DNA of 64,000 nt from Marinobacter maroccanus (GCF_002933275.1 NZ_PSSX01000005.1:62001-126000); one strand, 5' to 3'; positions 8,232 through 19,289 are shown, counted from the first letter of the stretch. The notes: generated from the sequence alone by a model not told the origin. Numbers and translations: made by a program.

Positions 8232-10568
8232 ACCCTCGGGTGGAGCGGACGGGCGCCAGCGCTCAATCACTGTCCTGAGCTCGTCTCGCTTGTACGGTTT
8301 GGTTATATAGTCGTTCATACCCGAGGCGAGACAGTCTTCTCGATCGCCCTGCATCACATTGGCGGTAACCGCAATGATTGGCAGGTCTTTCCATTCCGGG
8401 TTCTGGCGAATCCTCTGTGTTGCCTCATAGCCATCCATGACTGGCATCTGACAATCCATAAGCACCAGGTCGTAGTGGTTCTGTTCGAGTGCCTGTATGG
8501 CTTTGAGACCGTTCTCAGCGGGGTCTGCCCGGTGACCGAGTTTTTTCAGCAGGCTGGTGGCCACCAGCTGGTTCACCTGGTTGTCCTCGACCAGAAGGAT
8601 CGACAGAGAAGATTCTGTACCGCTATGCTCATCCGGTTCAATGGCGTGGGCAAGCTGATCTTCAGCGGGAACCAGGCCCGCGGCTCTGCGCAGGCAGCGG
8701 AGTAGTTCGTCCCGTCGTAATGGCAGTGACAGTAGCTGATGACGCCCCTTGCCTGGGGGCAGGGTCCCGGTAAAGTCGGCAAGAATGACGCCGGCGCCTT
8801 GCCAATCGGCGGCATATTCCAGAGTTTCTTCATCCTCGGCACTGGCCAGCGCCAACAGAATGCCGTCCGGGTGCCTGCTGGCTCCGCGAATCGGAACGCT
8901 CCACTTCCGAAGCTGAGCCTCGATCGCCGAACGGTACGGGCTATCCGCGGGGATGGCCATGGCAATGCCAATGTCTTTTAGCTGGTTGTCCACGTGGGCC
9001 AGAGTCTGCCCTCCGGGAGCCTCGTGTATCGGCAATGGCAGGGTAACGGTGAAGTGGGTTCCGCTGCCCTCCCGGGAGTCAACCAGAATCTGGCCATGCA
9101 TGCGTTCCACCAGTTGACGGCAGAGGGTCAGGCCAAGGCCAGTACCGCCATAAAGCCGGGTGGTATCCACGTCAGCCTGGGAAAAAGGAGAGAATATCCG
9201 GTGCAGGCCTTCGTTGGACATGCCAATCCCGGTGTCCACCACGTCGATTCTCAAACTGCCACCGGAATAGGCAGAGCGAATCTTCACGCTACCCTCATCG
9301 GTGAATTTGATGGCGTTGCTCAGCAGGTTGTTCAGCACCTGGCGTACCCGTGTCGGATCGCCGAGGAAGTTTTCGGGCAGATCAGGGTCGATTTCAGTAA
9401 TCAGGTGAATCTGTTTCCGGCGCGCCTGCTGGGCGTGGAGTGTTGCGCATTCCTCAATCAGGTGCCGGACACTGAACGGAATGTTTTCCAGGCTGAGTTT
9501 GCCGGCTTCTACTTTCGAGATGTCCAGTATGTCGTTGAGCAGCCCGAGCAGGCTCTCGCCGGCGTTCAGGGCGATTTCCATCCGGTTGCGCTGCGCCGGC
9601 TCCAGTTCGCCCTCAAGGGCCAGGCCAAGCATGCCCAGAACGCCATTGAGGGGCGTGCGGATCTCGTGGCTCATGCTGGCCAGGAAGTTGGCCCTTGCCC
9701 TTGCCCGGCGAACCGCATCTTCTTTGGCCTTCACCAGAGCGCGGTTACCGCGTTGCAGGGCATCGTTCTTCTCGGATATTTCCCGGGTCCGATCCTCAAC
9801 TTCCTGTTCAAGCTGGGTTGAGTAATTCTTCATCGTACTCTCGGCCTGCCGCAGCTGGGCAAGACTCGAGTCAATGGTTTCGAGATGCTGGTTGATGATG
9901 CCAACCATGGTCCCTATCTCGTCTTCCCGATGGTTTGCCGGTATCGGGAGCCTCACCTTTTCGGGAGAGCTGGCCCGCACCTGACTGAGAGCGCTGATCA
10001 CGTTAAGCATGGGGCGGGTAAGAACGAAGTAGAAGATGGCCAGCAGCGCTGCGGAAAGGATCAGACTTTTCAGCAGCCCGCTGATCAGCGTGTAGCCGGC
10101 CCGCTGAAGAAACAGCGCGCCATAGTGATAGGTATCGATGGTGACGATCAGATGCCCGAGTGGCAGATCCTCTAGCTGTGGAACCTGCAATTCCTGGCGG
10201 AATACCCGGTCGGAGCCGAACAGCAGATCACTGACCCATCGGTAGGGCGACACCGGGCTGCTCTTGCTGGCTGCAGCCATGGTCTCGTCGTCGTTGTCGG
10301 TAATTCGGGCATCGATGGTGGCGGGATGGCGAAGCAGGCCATCGAGTAATTCTTCCGCAAGCCGGACATCAATATTGTAGGCAATCTGGGATGCAGGGCT
10401 GTTGCTGATATCGATCAGCGCATGGATTTCATTCTCCATGGACTCCTTTGCGCTGAAATAGTCCAGGGTAATCTGGACAACATTCAGCACCAGGCCAAGG
10501 GCCATGGCAACCAGTACCGTGTCCCGAGTCAGTCGATAGGAAAGTCGTTGTTTGAAGCCCTTGCTCAC
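8220..10568 (-). CDS. Hybrid sensor histidine kinase with receiver domain
   Basis: Membrane sensor kinase of 782 residues if the GTG at 10568 is used. Order: membrane segment (17-37), periplasmic sensor of about 120 residues, second membrane segment (163-184), HAMP-like linker (185-235), coiled coil, histidine phosphorylation domain with MSHEIRTPLNG (His 301), and an ATPase domain with LLSNAIKFT, DTGIGM and GGTGLGL. A region of about 110 residues follows that looks like a receiver without a phosphate-accepting aspartate. A true receiver ends the protein (LVEDNQVN; Asp 705 in LMDCQMPVMDG). No HPt domain is present, so phosphate must leave to a separate protein. The layout resembles BarA, but the sensor part differs. 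An ATG at 10679 would overlap the upstream gene by 58 bases; AGGGACAG supports the GTG. Confidence 0.88.
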   Translation of the reverse strand: MSKGFKQRLSYRLTRDTVLVAMALGLVLNVVQITLDYFSAKESMENEIHALIDISNSPASQIAYNIDVRLAEELLDGLLRHPATIDARITDNDDETMAAASKSSPVSPYRWVSDLLFGSDRVFRQELQVPQLEDLPLGHLIVTIDTYHYGALFLQRAGYTLISGLLKSLILSAALLAIFYFVLTRPMLNVISALSQVRASSPEKVRLPIPANHREDEIGTMVGIINQHLETIDSSLAQLRQAESTMKNYSTQLEQEVEDRTREISEKNDALQRGNRALVKAKEDAVRRARARANFLASMSHEIRTPLNGVLGMLGLALEGELEPAQRNRMEIALNAGESLLGLLNDILDISKVEAGKLSLENIPFSVRHLIEECATLHAQQARRKQIHLITEIDPDLPENFLGDPTRVRQVLNNLLSNAIKFTDEGSVKIRSAYSGGSLRIDVVDTGIGMSNEGLHRIFSPFSQADVDTTRLYGGTGLGLTLCRQLVERMHGQILVDSREGSGTHFTVTLPLPIHEAPGGQTLAHVDNQLKDIGIAMAIPADSPYRSAIEAQLRKWSVPIRGASRHPDGILLALASAEDEETLEYAADWQGAGVILADFTGTLPPGKGRHQLLSLPLRRDELLRCLRRAAGLVPAEDQLAHAIEPDEHSGTESSLSILLVEDNQVNQLVATSLLKKLGHRADPAENGLKAIQALEQNHYDLVLMDCQMPVMDGYEATQRIRQNPEWKDLPIIAVTANVMQGDREDCLASGMNDYITKPYKRDELRTVIERWRPSAPPEGSVR

Positions 10569-10621
10569 GGGTTTGCACTGTCCCTGTTGGCGGGCCTGCG
10601 ATGGCGACCCGTTCTGTGCCT

Positions 10622-11389
10622 TCAGTCGTCGTAATCGGCCTTTTTCTTCCACTCGTCGTCGTGGAGGAAGGTATCCCACTCTCGATCCAGTTTGGACTCT
10701 CCCTGCGGGCTTTCCTTGCCCTCTGCACTCAGTGCCTCAAGTTCCTTGATTCGGGTGCGGAAACTCTTGACCGCTTTCATGGCGAGAGGATTGTCGCGGG
10801 ATTTCCCCATTTCGGTACTGGCAAGGTGATAGGCGTGGATGGCCTTGCGAAACTGGTTCTGGCGCACGTAGTCACGGGCCTGGAACACATGCAGGTCCGC
10901 GTGGGTCTTGTGGACCAGGAAGAGCACATATTTCAGGTTTTTCTTGGCGGTGGCGGCATCAATTCGACCGCTCTTGTGCATGGCTTCGATCATCTTGAAC
11001 AGATTCTGAAGCAATTCCTTGACGTAATTGGATTTTTCGGCGGAATCAATCTTGACCGGAGTGGTGGTGTCGCGCTTCTCGATGATCTGGGTTTTCAGTT
11101 CCGCGGCGGAGTTCTGCCACTCCTTGACCGGCAGGTTGGATTTCAGGCCGGCAAGCTCCGCACAGGCTTCTTCCATGCGTTTGATCAACAGCAGTTTCAG
11201 ATCGGCCGTCAGGTACTGGCCGGGAATTTCGGTCAGGAGCCGATTGGCCCTGTTGTAGGCGTCTTCCTGGGCCGTAATTTTGCGCGCCCGTTCGATGCGG
11301 GCGCGCTCGCGCATCTGGCTGAGCACAATAATGACAATTGAGACGGTAACGATGGCCGCCAGCAGAAGGACGATCGTAGTGGTATCCAT
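10622..11389 (-). CDS. Unknown membrane-anchored protein, 255 residues
   Basis: No family recognised. Residues 5-24 are one hydrophobic segment, followed by a basic stretch (MRERARIERARK), which suggests an N-terminal anchor with the rest in the cytoplasm. The remainder is helical, charged and partly heptad-like, ending in an acidic tail (EWDTFLHDDEWKKKADYDD). The section from about 120 to 200 (LLQNLFKMIEA, DYVRQNQFRKAIHAYHLAS) resembles a single helical-repeat module. It is directly upstream of the hybrid kinase on the same strand, 53 bases from its GTG start, so the two are probably one transcript and may work together. Confidence 0.8.
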   Translation of the reverse strand: MDTTTIVLLLAAIVTVSIVIIVLSQMRERARIERARKITAQEDAYNRANRLLTEIPGQYLTADLKLLLIKRMEEACAELAGLKSNLPVKEWQNSAAELKTQIIEKRDTTTPVKIDSAEKSNYVKELLQNLFKMIEAMHKSGRIDAATAKKNLKYVLFLVHKTHADLHVFQARDYVRQNQFRKAIHAYHLASTEMGKSRDNPLAMKAVKSFRTRIKELEALSAEGKESPQGESKLDREWDTFLHDDEWKKKADYDD

Positions 11390-11624
11390 TTTGTCAGTAA
11401 CGACTCCGGCTTCAGGATCAAATGATGGCGGGTCTATAAACCGGCCTCAAAATACCGATATTATTCAGCAAGTATCCGAAAGACTAGCAGAAATTCCGCT
11501 CCAGATCCGTTTTCAAATGTGAAAGTTCGTGTTGCTGATTGATTACGTGAATCCTCGGTATCATGTATATTGTTTTTGTGAATGAGCCCGACTTTTCCCG
11601 TTTTTTTGGCGTTCCGGAGTTTTT

Positions 11625-12635
11625 GTGGATATTTCCCGTGTTGATCTGAATCTGCTCGTTTATCTGGATGTGTTGTTGCGCGAGCGGAATGTTACCAAGG
11701 CCGCCAACCACCTGGGTATTACTCAGCCTGCGATGAGCAATGGTCTGAAGCGGTTACGGGACCTGTTCAGTGATCCGCTGCTGGTGCGAACCAGTGAGGG
11801 TATGACGGCTACGGAGCGCGCGAGGGAACTGCAACCACTGGTACGGGGAATCCTCTCGGACATAGAACAGGCCGTGCAGGACAAGACGCCGTTTTCGGCC
11901 CTGGAAAGCCAGCGCGTGTTCCGGATCATGGCCAGTGATTATGCCGAATCCTGCCTGATGCCCCGGGTTCTGAGACGGATCCGCCAGGAAGCACCGCAGG
12001 TTACCCTGGATGTACTCACTCCCAGTGATGTCAGCTTTCTGGATGTGGAGCAGGGCCGGCTAGACATGGCCATCAACCGGTTCGACAAGATCCCCCAGTC
12101 TTTTCACCAGAAGACCCTCTGGACCGAATATTTTGCCTGCCTGATGAACGCCCGTAATCCGCTACTGAAAGAGCCCTTCACCCTGGATACCTATCTGGAC
12201 GCCAGCCATATCTGGGTCAGCAAAACCGGCTTTGGCGTTGGCGTGGGTGTGAACCCGAAGGATGTCCAGCGCCTGGGTTGGGTAGACGAGGCGCTTTCGA
12301 GAATGGGGCGCAAGCGCCAGATTTCGGTCTTCACCCGGCATTACCAGGTGGCCATGCTGCTGGCCGAGCAGCACGATCTGATTGCGACCTTGCCTTCCAG
12401 GGCGGCCTGGCTTCAGAAAGACAACCCCAACCTGGTGGTAAAGGTACCGCCGTTCGAAATTCCGCCGTTTGAACTGAAAATGGCCTGGAGCCCGCTGCTG
12501 CAGCACAATGCGGATCACCAATGGCTGCGCAAACTGATTGCCGAGGTGGCCACCGAGGTAGATACCGAGTTTGCTCCCTTTGGGGCCAGATTCGAAGCGC
12601 CGGACGCGCCCCAGGCCCATCACTCAGAGCGGTAG
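11625..12635 (+). CDS. LysR-family transcriptional regulator
   Basis: DNA-binding regulator of 336 residues. The N-terminal winged helix-turn-helix (residues 5-65: VDLNLLVYLDVLLRERNVTKAA, split here as a typical LysR helix pair, then LGITQPAMSNGLKRLRDLF) is standard. It is followed by a linker helix and a periplasmic-binding-fold effector domain. The start is GTG, preceded by CCGGAG. The gene stands alone and faces the unknown gene at 10622-11389 across 235 bases, so no target is obvious. Its end overlaps the convergent acetyltransferase gene by 12 bases. Confidence 0.9.
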   Translation: MDISRVDLNLLVYLDVLLRERNVTKAANHLGITQPAMSNGLKRLRDLFSDPLLVRTSEGMTATERARELQPLVRGILSDIEQAVQDKTPFSALESQRVFRIMASDYAESCLMPRVLRRIRQEAPQVTLDVLTPSDVSFLDVEQGRLDMAINRFDKIPQSFHQKTLWTEYFACLMNARNPLLKEPFTLDTYLDASHIWVSKTGFGVGVGVNPKDVQRLGWVDEALSRMGRKRQISVFTRHYQVAMLLAEQHDLIATLPSRAAWLQKDNPNLVVKVPPFEIPPFELKMAWSPLLQHNADHQWLRKLIAEVATEVDTEFAPFGARFEAPDAPQAHHSER

Positions 12636-13589
12636 TTCCCTGAGTTCCAGGGAAGGGCGTGCCGCATCCCACATGCGCTGGAAATTTTCCGACAGCAGCT
12701 TCACCCGGCCACCGTCCGAGAACTTGGCAAACCCTTCGGGCTTGTAGAAGTCATGCCGATACACCACGCCTTCACGATCCGCCAGAATGAATGGCTGGTC
12801 CTCAACCGGATAGTCCTCATTAACGAGACGAAGCTCCATGCGGCTCGGCAGCCGACGCATCAGCTCGACCAGGGTGTGTCGACGTTTCACCAGCGGCTTG
12901 TCGTCGTGGATGAGCAGCCTGACTTCGCTGAGCCGGTGCCGGCGGGCCAGGGCGGAGATCAGCTCCCGGAAACGATGTCGGTCATACAGATCATGTTCGA
13001 GCAGTCGGTCATACAGCCAGATGCGCTGGCCGGCCTGGCCAACCATTGAATCCATCAGGCCCAGAAGTCTGGCCTCGGTGTCAAACAGCCAGGAATCCGT
13101 GTCGCTGCCAAGAATCATCGGCTGGTCTTTGGTCCCGACGTTCTCGGCGGCAAGATCCGGTGCCAGGCAGCGCATGTCAAGGTGGGGAATGCCGGCGTCG
13201 TCATAAACGCCGGAACAGACATGGAAGCCTGAACGCTGGTAGAAGGGAATGGCATGTTCCTGGGCGGACAGCCTGAGCTCGGAAAACCGGTTGGCGGATT
13301 CTGCCATCAGGTGCCTCAGCAGTGTTTCCCCGATGCCGTGTCCACGGTACTGAGGCAATATCGCCATGCGACCGATGTGACCGGTTTCTTCCAGGGTCGA
13401 AAACAGCCGGGCTACCCCGGCGGGGGTGTTGTCCGGTAGCACGGCGAGGTAGTGATCGGCAATTTCGTCGGTTTCATCCCACTCCAGCTCCGGCGGGACT
13501 TTCTGTTCGTCAATAAACACCTGCTGGCGAATATCCCGGATGGATGCCGGAGCCAGTTGCCAGCTGTATTTGCGAAACCGAATGCTCAT
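12624..13589 (-). CDS. GNAT acetyltransferase fused to a DUF7931-like C-terminal domain
   Basis: Two-part protein of 321 residues. Residues 1-145 are a GNAT acetyltransferase: VFIDEQKVPPELEWDETDE, the acetyl-CoA loop in MAILPQYRGHGIGETLL, and AIPFYQRSGF. Residues 165-321 are a separate domain (ARLLGLMDSMVGQAGQRIWLYD... HRFRELISALARRH... LADREGVVYRHD) that I think corresponds to DUF7931; it looks phospholipase D-like in outline but has no HKD motif. It starts five bases after the roxA stop, so it is in the purB-roxA unit. The substrate is unknown. Confidence 0.82.
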   Translation of the reverse strand: MSIRFRKYSWQLAPASIRDIRQQVFIDEQKVPPELEWDETDEIADHYLAVLPDNTPAGVARLFSTLEETGHIGRMAILPQYRGHGIGETLLRHLMAESANRFSELRLSAQEHAIPFYQRSGFHVCSGVYDDAGIPHLDMRCLAPDLAAENVGTKDQPMILGSDTDSWLFDTEARLLGLMDSMVGQAGQRIWLYDRLLEHDLYDRHRFRELISALARRHRLSEVRLLIHDDKPLVKRRHTLVELMRRLPSRMELRLVNEDYPVEDQPFILADREGVVYRHDFYKPEGFAKFSDGGRVKLLSENFQRMWDAARPSLELRELPL

Positions 13590-13594
13590 AATGC

Positions 13595-14746
13595 CTATTC
13601 GAAGTAAACAGAACCCTGATTGTAGAGCTCGGTCAGAAGCCCAAGCAACGCTTCATCTTCAGCAAAGCGGGCCAGGGCAGCCATGTCTACACGGGCGGCC
13701 GAACAGAGTAACGGAGCAACAGGCTGGGCGTCGCCCTTGAGCAGGAACTGCTCGCCATCGACAAACAGGGCAGTTTCACTGGGGAAGTCGTAGTAGGCGA
13801 AGCGGGATCCTTCGTTCCAACGTAACTGCTCGCCCGCATGAATCGCCTCGGCAACATCCTCGGGGGATGCAGGCTCCTCGGCGGGAACAACAATGTCCAT
13901 GCTCTTGGGCGCTGTTGAAAACTGGCCAAACCAGAGCGCCAGTTGCCGGCGGTCCCCGAGCTTTTCCCGGATGACACTCTCCAGGCGGTCGACCACGTCG
14001 GGTTGAATTGTACCGGGATTGTCCTGGACCTGGAGGTCCGGGTCGTTCAGGTGGTCCGCCGCGTCGGACTGACTGCACAGGAAGTCGGTAAAGCCGGTAA
14101 GGATATCGTCCATAGTCGGCGCGCGGAACCCAACCGACAGGGTGATACAGTCGTCCTCGGCAACGCCGTGATGGCCGATGCCCGGCGGCAGATACAGCAT
14201 GTCACCGGGTGCCAGGGTAACGGTTTCCTCGCCATCCCAACTGCTCAGAATCCGCAGAGGGGTACCCTCCACCCGGGGTGAGGTATGGTCGCAATGCCCG
14301 CCAAACGTCCACCGGCGGTGACCCTGGGCCTGAAGCAGGAACACATCGTACTGGTCGTAATGAGGGCCAACGCTGCCGCCTTTCGGAGCAAAGCTGGCCA
14401 TAATGTCGTCCAGGCGCCAATTGGGAATGAACCGGAAATGCTCCAGAAGATCGGCAATATCCGGCACCCAGTGGTCCAGGCCCTGAACCAGCAGCGTCCA
14501 GTCCTGCTCGGGCAATGAGCTGAATCGGTCCGGCGAGAAGGGGCCATTGTGGAGTTGCCAGGGCTTGCCGTCGTCGTTTTCGATGACAATCCGGGACTCC
14601 ACGCCTTCCTCACAGGCCAGGCCCGCCAGCTCATCGGCGCTGACCGGGCACTGGAAGTCGGGAAATGCCTGGCGGATAACCAGCGGCTTTTTCTGCCAGT
14701 AGTCCCGCAGAAATTCAGAAGGTGTCAGTCCGCCAAGCATGTCCAT
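13595..14746 (-). CDS. roxA: Ribosomal protein uL16 arginine 3-hydroxylase RoxA (YcfD family)
   Basis: 2-oxoglutarate/iron(II)-dependent JmjC oxygenase that hydroxylates an arginine of 50S protein L16. The 383-residue product matches YcfD along its length: QKKPLVIRQAFP, SPDELAGLA-like SADELAGLACEEGVESR, and iron ligands in GPHYDQYDVFLLQ (HxD) and LPPGIGHHGV (distal His). A C-terminal winged-helix region ends NQGSVYFE. It follows purB by 16 bases on the same strand, an arrangement that fits a translation-linked housekeeping operon. Confidence 0.92.
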   Translation of the reverse strand: MDMLGGLTPSEFLRDYWQKKPLVIRQAFPDFQCPVSADELAGLACEEGVESRIVIENDDGKPWQLHNGPFSPDRFSSLPEQDWTLLVQGLDHWVPDIADLLEHFRFIPNWRLDDIMASFAPKGGSVGPHYDQYDVFLLQAQGHRRWTFGGHCDHTSPRVEGTPLRILSSWDGEETVTLAPGDMLYLPPGIGHHGVAEDDCITLSVGFRAPTMDDILTGFTDFLCSQSDAADHLNDPDLQVQDNPGTIQPDVVDRLESVIREKLGDRRQLALWFGQFSTAPKSMDIVVPAEEPASPEDVAEAIHAGEQLRWNEGSRFAYYDFPSETALFVDGEQFLLKGDAQPVAPLLCSAARVDMAALARFAEDEALLGLLTELYNQGSVYFE

Positions 14747-14762
14747 GGGTGTACTCCCGGTT

Positions 14763-16145
<1,383 letters not shown>

Positions 16146-16218
16146 TCATCAAAGATTCGGATCAAAAGAAAATAAGGGGTGCATATCATACACCACCGGA
16201 GGCACTGAATCAGCGCCG

Positions 16219-16863
16219 TCAGTGGTACAGGGAGCGATTGGCTTCCTCGGCCAGTTCGCCCGCGAGCCGGATGACCTTTTTCCGGGCAAAGATCAGTTGC
16301 CAGCGGCGCCCGCCCGTCTGGCGCCAGAGCACGGCGGAACGAATGCCCGCGAGCAGCAGGGCGCGTACTTTTGCCGCATTCTCCTCCTGCTGCAGCACGG
16401 AGGGGTTACCGCTGACCTGAATTCGCAGCCGAAAGGTGCTGATGGTGTCGGCATAGACCGATGCCAGATTGCTGATCAGGTTGGGGTGGGTGTACCCGAA
16501 ATGGCTTGCGGTATGCCTGGCCTGATCAATACGGCTACCAATCACATCCAGCATGTCAGAGCGGCGATTCAGTTTGGATTCGAGCTGGACCAGATTGAGG
16601 GCATAGCGCAATACTTCGATGTCCTGCTGCCGGGACTGCTGGCTAAGCACCGAGGACAGGGTGACAAGGCCTTCGCGGATGTCGCGAAGTTCGCCGCCGT
16701 AGACGTCCAGCGTGTTTTCCGGATTGGTGGCAAACAGCGAGCGGATGGAGGTTTCCAGGCTGGCTTCGTTGCACTGTCCGTTGTGGGCAATCTGCTGAAC
16801 AAGGTTGGCGGCCTGAAAAACCCCGGCCAGCGCCAGGGTCTGATCCTTGAGGGAGCGGCTCAT
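16219..16863 (-). CDS. hflD: HflD family protein
   Basis: Small cytoplasmic/peripheral membrane protein of 214 residues, collinear with HflD, which in E. coli affects lambda lysogeny through CII. The family is nearly always next to mnmA, as here. Visible landmarks are [19 protein letters not shown] at the N-terminus and [18 protein letters not shown] near the C-terminus. The start overlaps the mnmA stop by four bases (ATGA). Its general role outside phage biology is unclear. Confidence 0.92.
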   Translation of the reverse strand: MSRSLKDQTLALAGVFQAANLVQQIAHNGQCNEASLETSIRSLFATNPENTLDVYGGELRDIREGLVTLSSVLSQQSRQQDIEVLRYALNLVQLESKLNRRSDMLDVIGSRIDQARHTASHFGYTHPNLISNLASVYADTISTFRLRIQVSGNPSVLQQEENAAKVRALLLAGIRSAVLWRQTGGRRWQLIFARKKVIRLAGELAEEANRSLYH

Positions 16864-18047
16864 GCAGTTTCTTCCTGGGGCCGGGTTCCGGTCAGGCGGG
16901 CGGGCAAGGGTTCGCCGTCTCGCCAGGTTTCTTCAATGACACCGCCGCCGAGGCATACATCGCCATCGTAGAAAACGACAGATTGTCCAGGGGTGACAGC
17001 GCGCTGGGCGTCGTCAAAGTCTACCCGGACGCCGCCCTCGATCAAGACAACCTCACAATCCTGGTCCGGCTGCCGGTAACGGGTCTTGGCTTTGCATCGG
17101 AAGGACTGCGCAGGTGGTTCGCCGGCAACCCAGTCAATCGGTCCCGATACCAGGCCCCGGGAAAAGAGCAGGGGATGGTGCTTACCCTGAACCGCGATGA
17201 GGACATTGCGACTGAGATCTTTCTGCGCCACATACCAGGGCTCGTCCCCGAACTCGCTGAGCCCCCCAATGCCAAGACCCTGTCGCTGGCCAATGGTGTG
17301 ATACATCAGGCCCTGGTGCCGGCCAATTTTCTGGCCATCCGGTGTTTCAATATCGCCGGGCTGGGCCGGAAGGTACTGCTTCAGGAAATCCTTGAACTTG
17401 CGCTCGCCAATAAAGCAGATGCCGGTGGAGTCTTTCTTGTCATGGGTGACGAAACCCTGCTGCTCGGCAATACGGCGCACCTCGGGTTTCTCCAGCTCGC
17501 CGACCGGGAACAGTGTGCGCGCGATGCGGTCGCCAGAGACGGCATGCAGGAAATAGCTCTGATCCTTGTTGGGATCCAGGCCCTTGAGAAGCTGGGCCTT
17601 GCCGGGGGCGTCAGCAATCGGACGCTGGCGGGCGTAGTGGCCGGTGGCAATGTAGTCGGCGCCGAGAGTAACGGCATAGTCCAGGAATGCCCGGAACTTC
17701 ACTTCCTTGTTACACAGGATGTCGGGGTTGGGTGTCCGCCCGGCCTGATATTCGGAGAGGAAGTGTTCAAATACCCGGTCCCAGTATTCGGCCGCGAAGC
17801 TGGCGGTATGCAGCTTGATGCCGATGGCGTCGGCCACGGCCTGGGCGTCGGCCAGGTCCGTCATCGCTGTGCAGTATTCGGTGCCATCGTCCTCATCCCA
17901 GTTCTTCATGAACAGGCCTTCAACCTGATAACCATGATCCTTGAGCAGCCACGCGGCCACGGAAGAATCCACGCCGCCGGACATGCCGACAATGACGCGG
18001 GTGTTGGCTGTGCTGTTTGCAGGGTGGGCTTCGGATGTGTTGGTCAT
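16860..18047 (-). CDS. mnmA: tRNA-specific 2-thiouridylase MnmA
   Basis: Inserts sulfur at C2 of wobble U34 in tRNA-Lys, -Glu and -Gln, taking persulfide sulfur from the Tus relay. The 395-residue product has the PP-loop [15 protein letters not shown], the first catalytic cysteine in [11 protein letters not shown], the second in [12 protein letters not shown], and the C-terminal barrel with [13 protein letters not shown]. Neighbours hflD (overlapping) and the NUDIX gene (36 bases away) form the usual gammaproteobacterial cluster. Confidence 0.96.
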   Translation of the reverse strand: MTNTSEAHPANSTANTRVIVGMSGGVDSSVAAWLLKDHGYQVEGLFMKNWDEDDGTEYCTAMTDLADAQAVADAIGIKLHTASFAAEYWDRVFEHFLSEYQAGRTPNPDILCNKEVKFRAFLDYAVTLGADYIATGHYARQRPIADAPGKAQLLKGLDPNKDQSYFLHAVSGDRIARTLFPVGELEKPEVRRIAEQQGFVTHDKKDSTGICFIGERKFKDFLKQYLPAQPGDIETPDGQKIGRHQGLMYHTIGQRQGLGIGGLSEFGDEPWYVAQKDLSRNVLIAVQGKHHPLLFSRGLVSGPIDWVAGEPPAQSFRCKAKTRYRQPDQDCEVVLIEGGVRVDFDDAQRAVTPGQSVVFYDGDVCLGGGVIEETWRDGEPLPARLTGTRPQEETA

Positions 18048-18083
18048 GACAGCTTCGTTACCGGCTCAAAAACCGCAAGTTTA

Positions 18084-18548
18084 TCATCTTTCCGGAGGCG
18101 CCGTCTGCGCATCCACCACCACGTCCAGCGGGTATAGCCGGCCGTTTCGGTAATCTTCTATGCATTGGAGCACGAGTGGGCTACGCAATTTATTGCCTAA
18201 CCCCCGAATTTCATCGAGGGTCAGCCAGTGGGCGGCAATGATGCCATCATCCAGTTGTTCGGTGAGCCGGGTGCGGGCCCGGGCTGCATAACAGAACCGA
18301 TAGTAGGTAACTCCGTTTGCCGGCGCCTTATAGGTGTATATGCCGAGAAAGTGTAACGGCTCAATGTCCCAGCCCGTTTCTTCCAGGGCTTCCCGGCGAA
18401 CGGCATCCAGAATGGCTTCGTTCTCCTCGACATGGCCTGCGGGCTGGTTGAAAACAACCTTGCCGCCGCTGACTTCTTCAACCATCAGGTAGCGGCCGGC
18501 ACCATCTTCAACAATGACGGCCACGGTGGCGTGGGGTGTCCAGGTCAT
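18084..18548 (-). CDS. NUDIX hydrolase, NudJ/YmfB-like
   Basis: Hydrolase of nucleoside or thiamine diphosphates. The NUDIX box is intact: GHVEENEAILDAVRREALEETGW matches the GX5EX7REUXEEXG pattern (residues about 36-58; the key glutamates are in REALEE). The order NUDIX-mnmA-hflD is that of E. coli nudJ-mnmA-hflD, so NudJ is the best guess. The start overlaps the rluE stop by four bases. Substrate assignment is by synteny only. Confidence 0.88.
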   Translation of the reverse strand: MTWTPHATVAVIVEDGAGRYLMVEEVSGGKVVFNQPAGHVEENEAILDAVRREALEETGWDIEPLHFLGIYTYKAPANGVTYYRFCYAARARTRLTEQLDDGIIAAHWLTLDEIRGLGNKLRSPLVLQCIEDYRNGRLYPLDVVVDAQTAPPER

Positions 18549-19177
18549 GATTTCCGGTTTCTCCTGGGTCGGGCGCCGGCGGCACTGCGGCGGCGAGGTG
18601 ATTTTGCTGGAGCGGGAAGATTTACGGTAATAGTCCGATGGGCTCCCGAATCCAGGCCTTCCAGCGTCCAGTCGCCAATCCGGTATCGGATCAGCCTGAG
18701 TGTTGGAAAGCCAACGGCGGCAGTCATTCGTCGAACCTGCCGGTTCTTGCCTTCGGTGATGGTCAGCTCAATCCAGCTGGTGGGAACTGTTTCTCGATGG
18801 CGCACCGGCGGCACCCTGGGCCAGACCGCCGGGGCGGGTATTCTGGCGGCTTTAGCCGGCCGGGTCAGGCCATCCTTCAGTTGAACTCCGGTCGCCAGGT
18901 GTTTCAATGCCTCTTTCGTAATGTCGCCTTCCACCTGCACCCAGTATGTCTTTGGCATCTTGAGCGAAGGGGAGGCAATCCGGTGTTGCAGTGAGCCTTC
19001 AGAGGTAAGAAGAAGCAGGCCTTCGGAATCATAGTCGAGGCGACCGGCCGGGTAGATGCCCGGAATCCGCAAGTAGTCCGCCAGGGTGGCTCTCGGTAAC
19101 TCACCGCCGGAGGCCCCATCGTCGGTAAACTGGCTCAAAACCTGGAAGGGTTTGTTGAAAAGCACGAGTTCAGCCAT
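18545..19177 (-). CDS. rluE: 23S rRNA pseudouridine synthase, RluE-like
   Basis: Isomerises a uridine of 23S rRNA (U2457 for RluE). The 210-residue product is of the RsuA/RluE type without an S4 domain: LVLFNKPFQVLSQF, catalytic aspartate in GRLDYDSEGLLLLT, and ITEGKNRQVRRM. A basic tail (SPRRRSAAGARPRRNRK) follows. The start at 19177 gives MAELVLFNKPF, as in the family; a TTG further upstream is less likely. In E. coli rluE also neighbours the nudJ-mnmA-hflD cluster. Confidence 0.9.
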   Translation of the reverse strand: MAELVLFNKPFQVLSQFTDDGASGGELPRATLADYLRIPGIYPAGRLDYDSEGLLLLTSEGSLQHRIASPSLKMPKTYWVQVEGDITKEALKHLATGVQLKDGLTRPAKAARIPAPAVWPRVPPVRHRETVPTSWIELTITEGKNRQVRRMTAAVGFPTLRLIRYRIGDWTLEGLDSGAHRTITVNLPAPAKSPRRRSAAGARPRRNRKS

Positions 19178-19289
19178 GCGCTGCTGTGTTCCCGGAATTC
19201 TGATGTCTTTGGTGATGGCAGGGTACTGCAAAGCGGGGCGCTGGCAAAGCAACGTTGGCGTCGATCAAGAAGGAGTGGGCTTAAAGGAC

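Noticed and set aside
16983..18137. A 384-codon open frame antisense to mnmA
   Set aside because: The sense gene is complete, and the antisense product is rich in Gly, Val and Ala runs without any motif.
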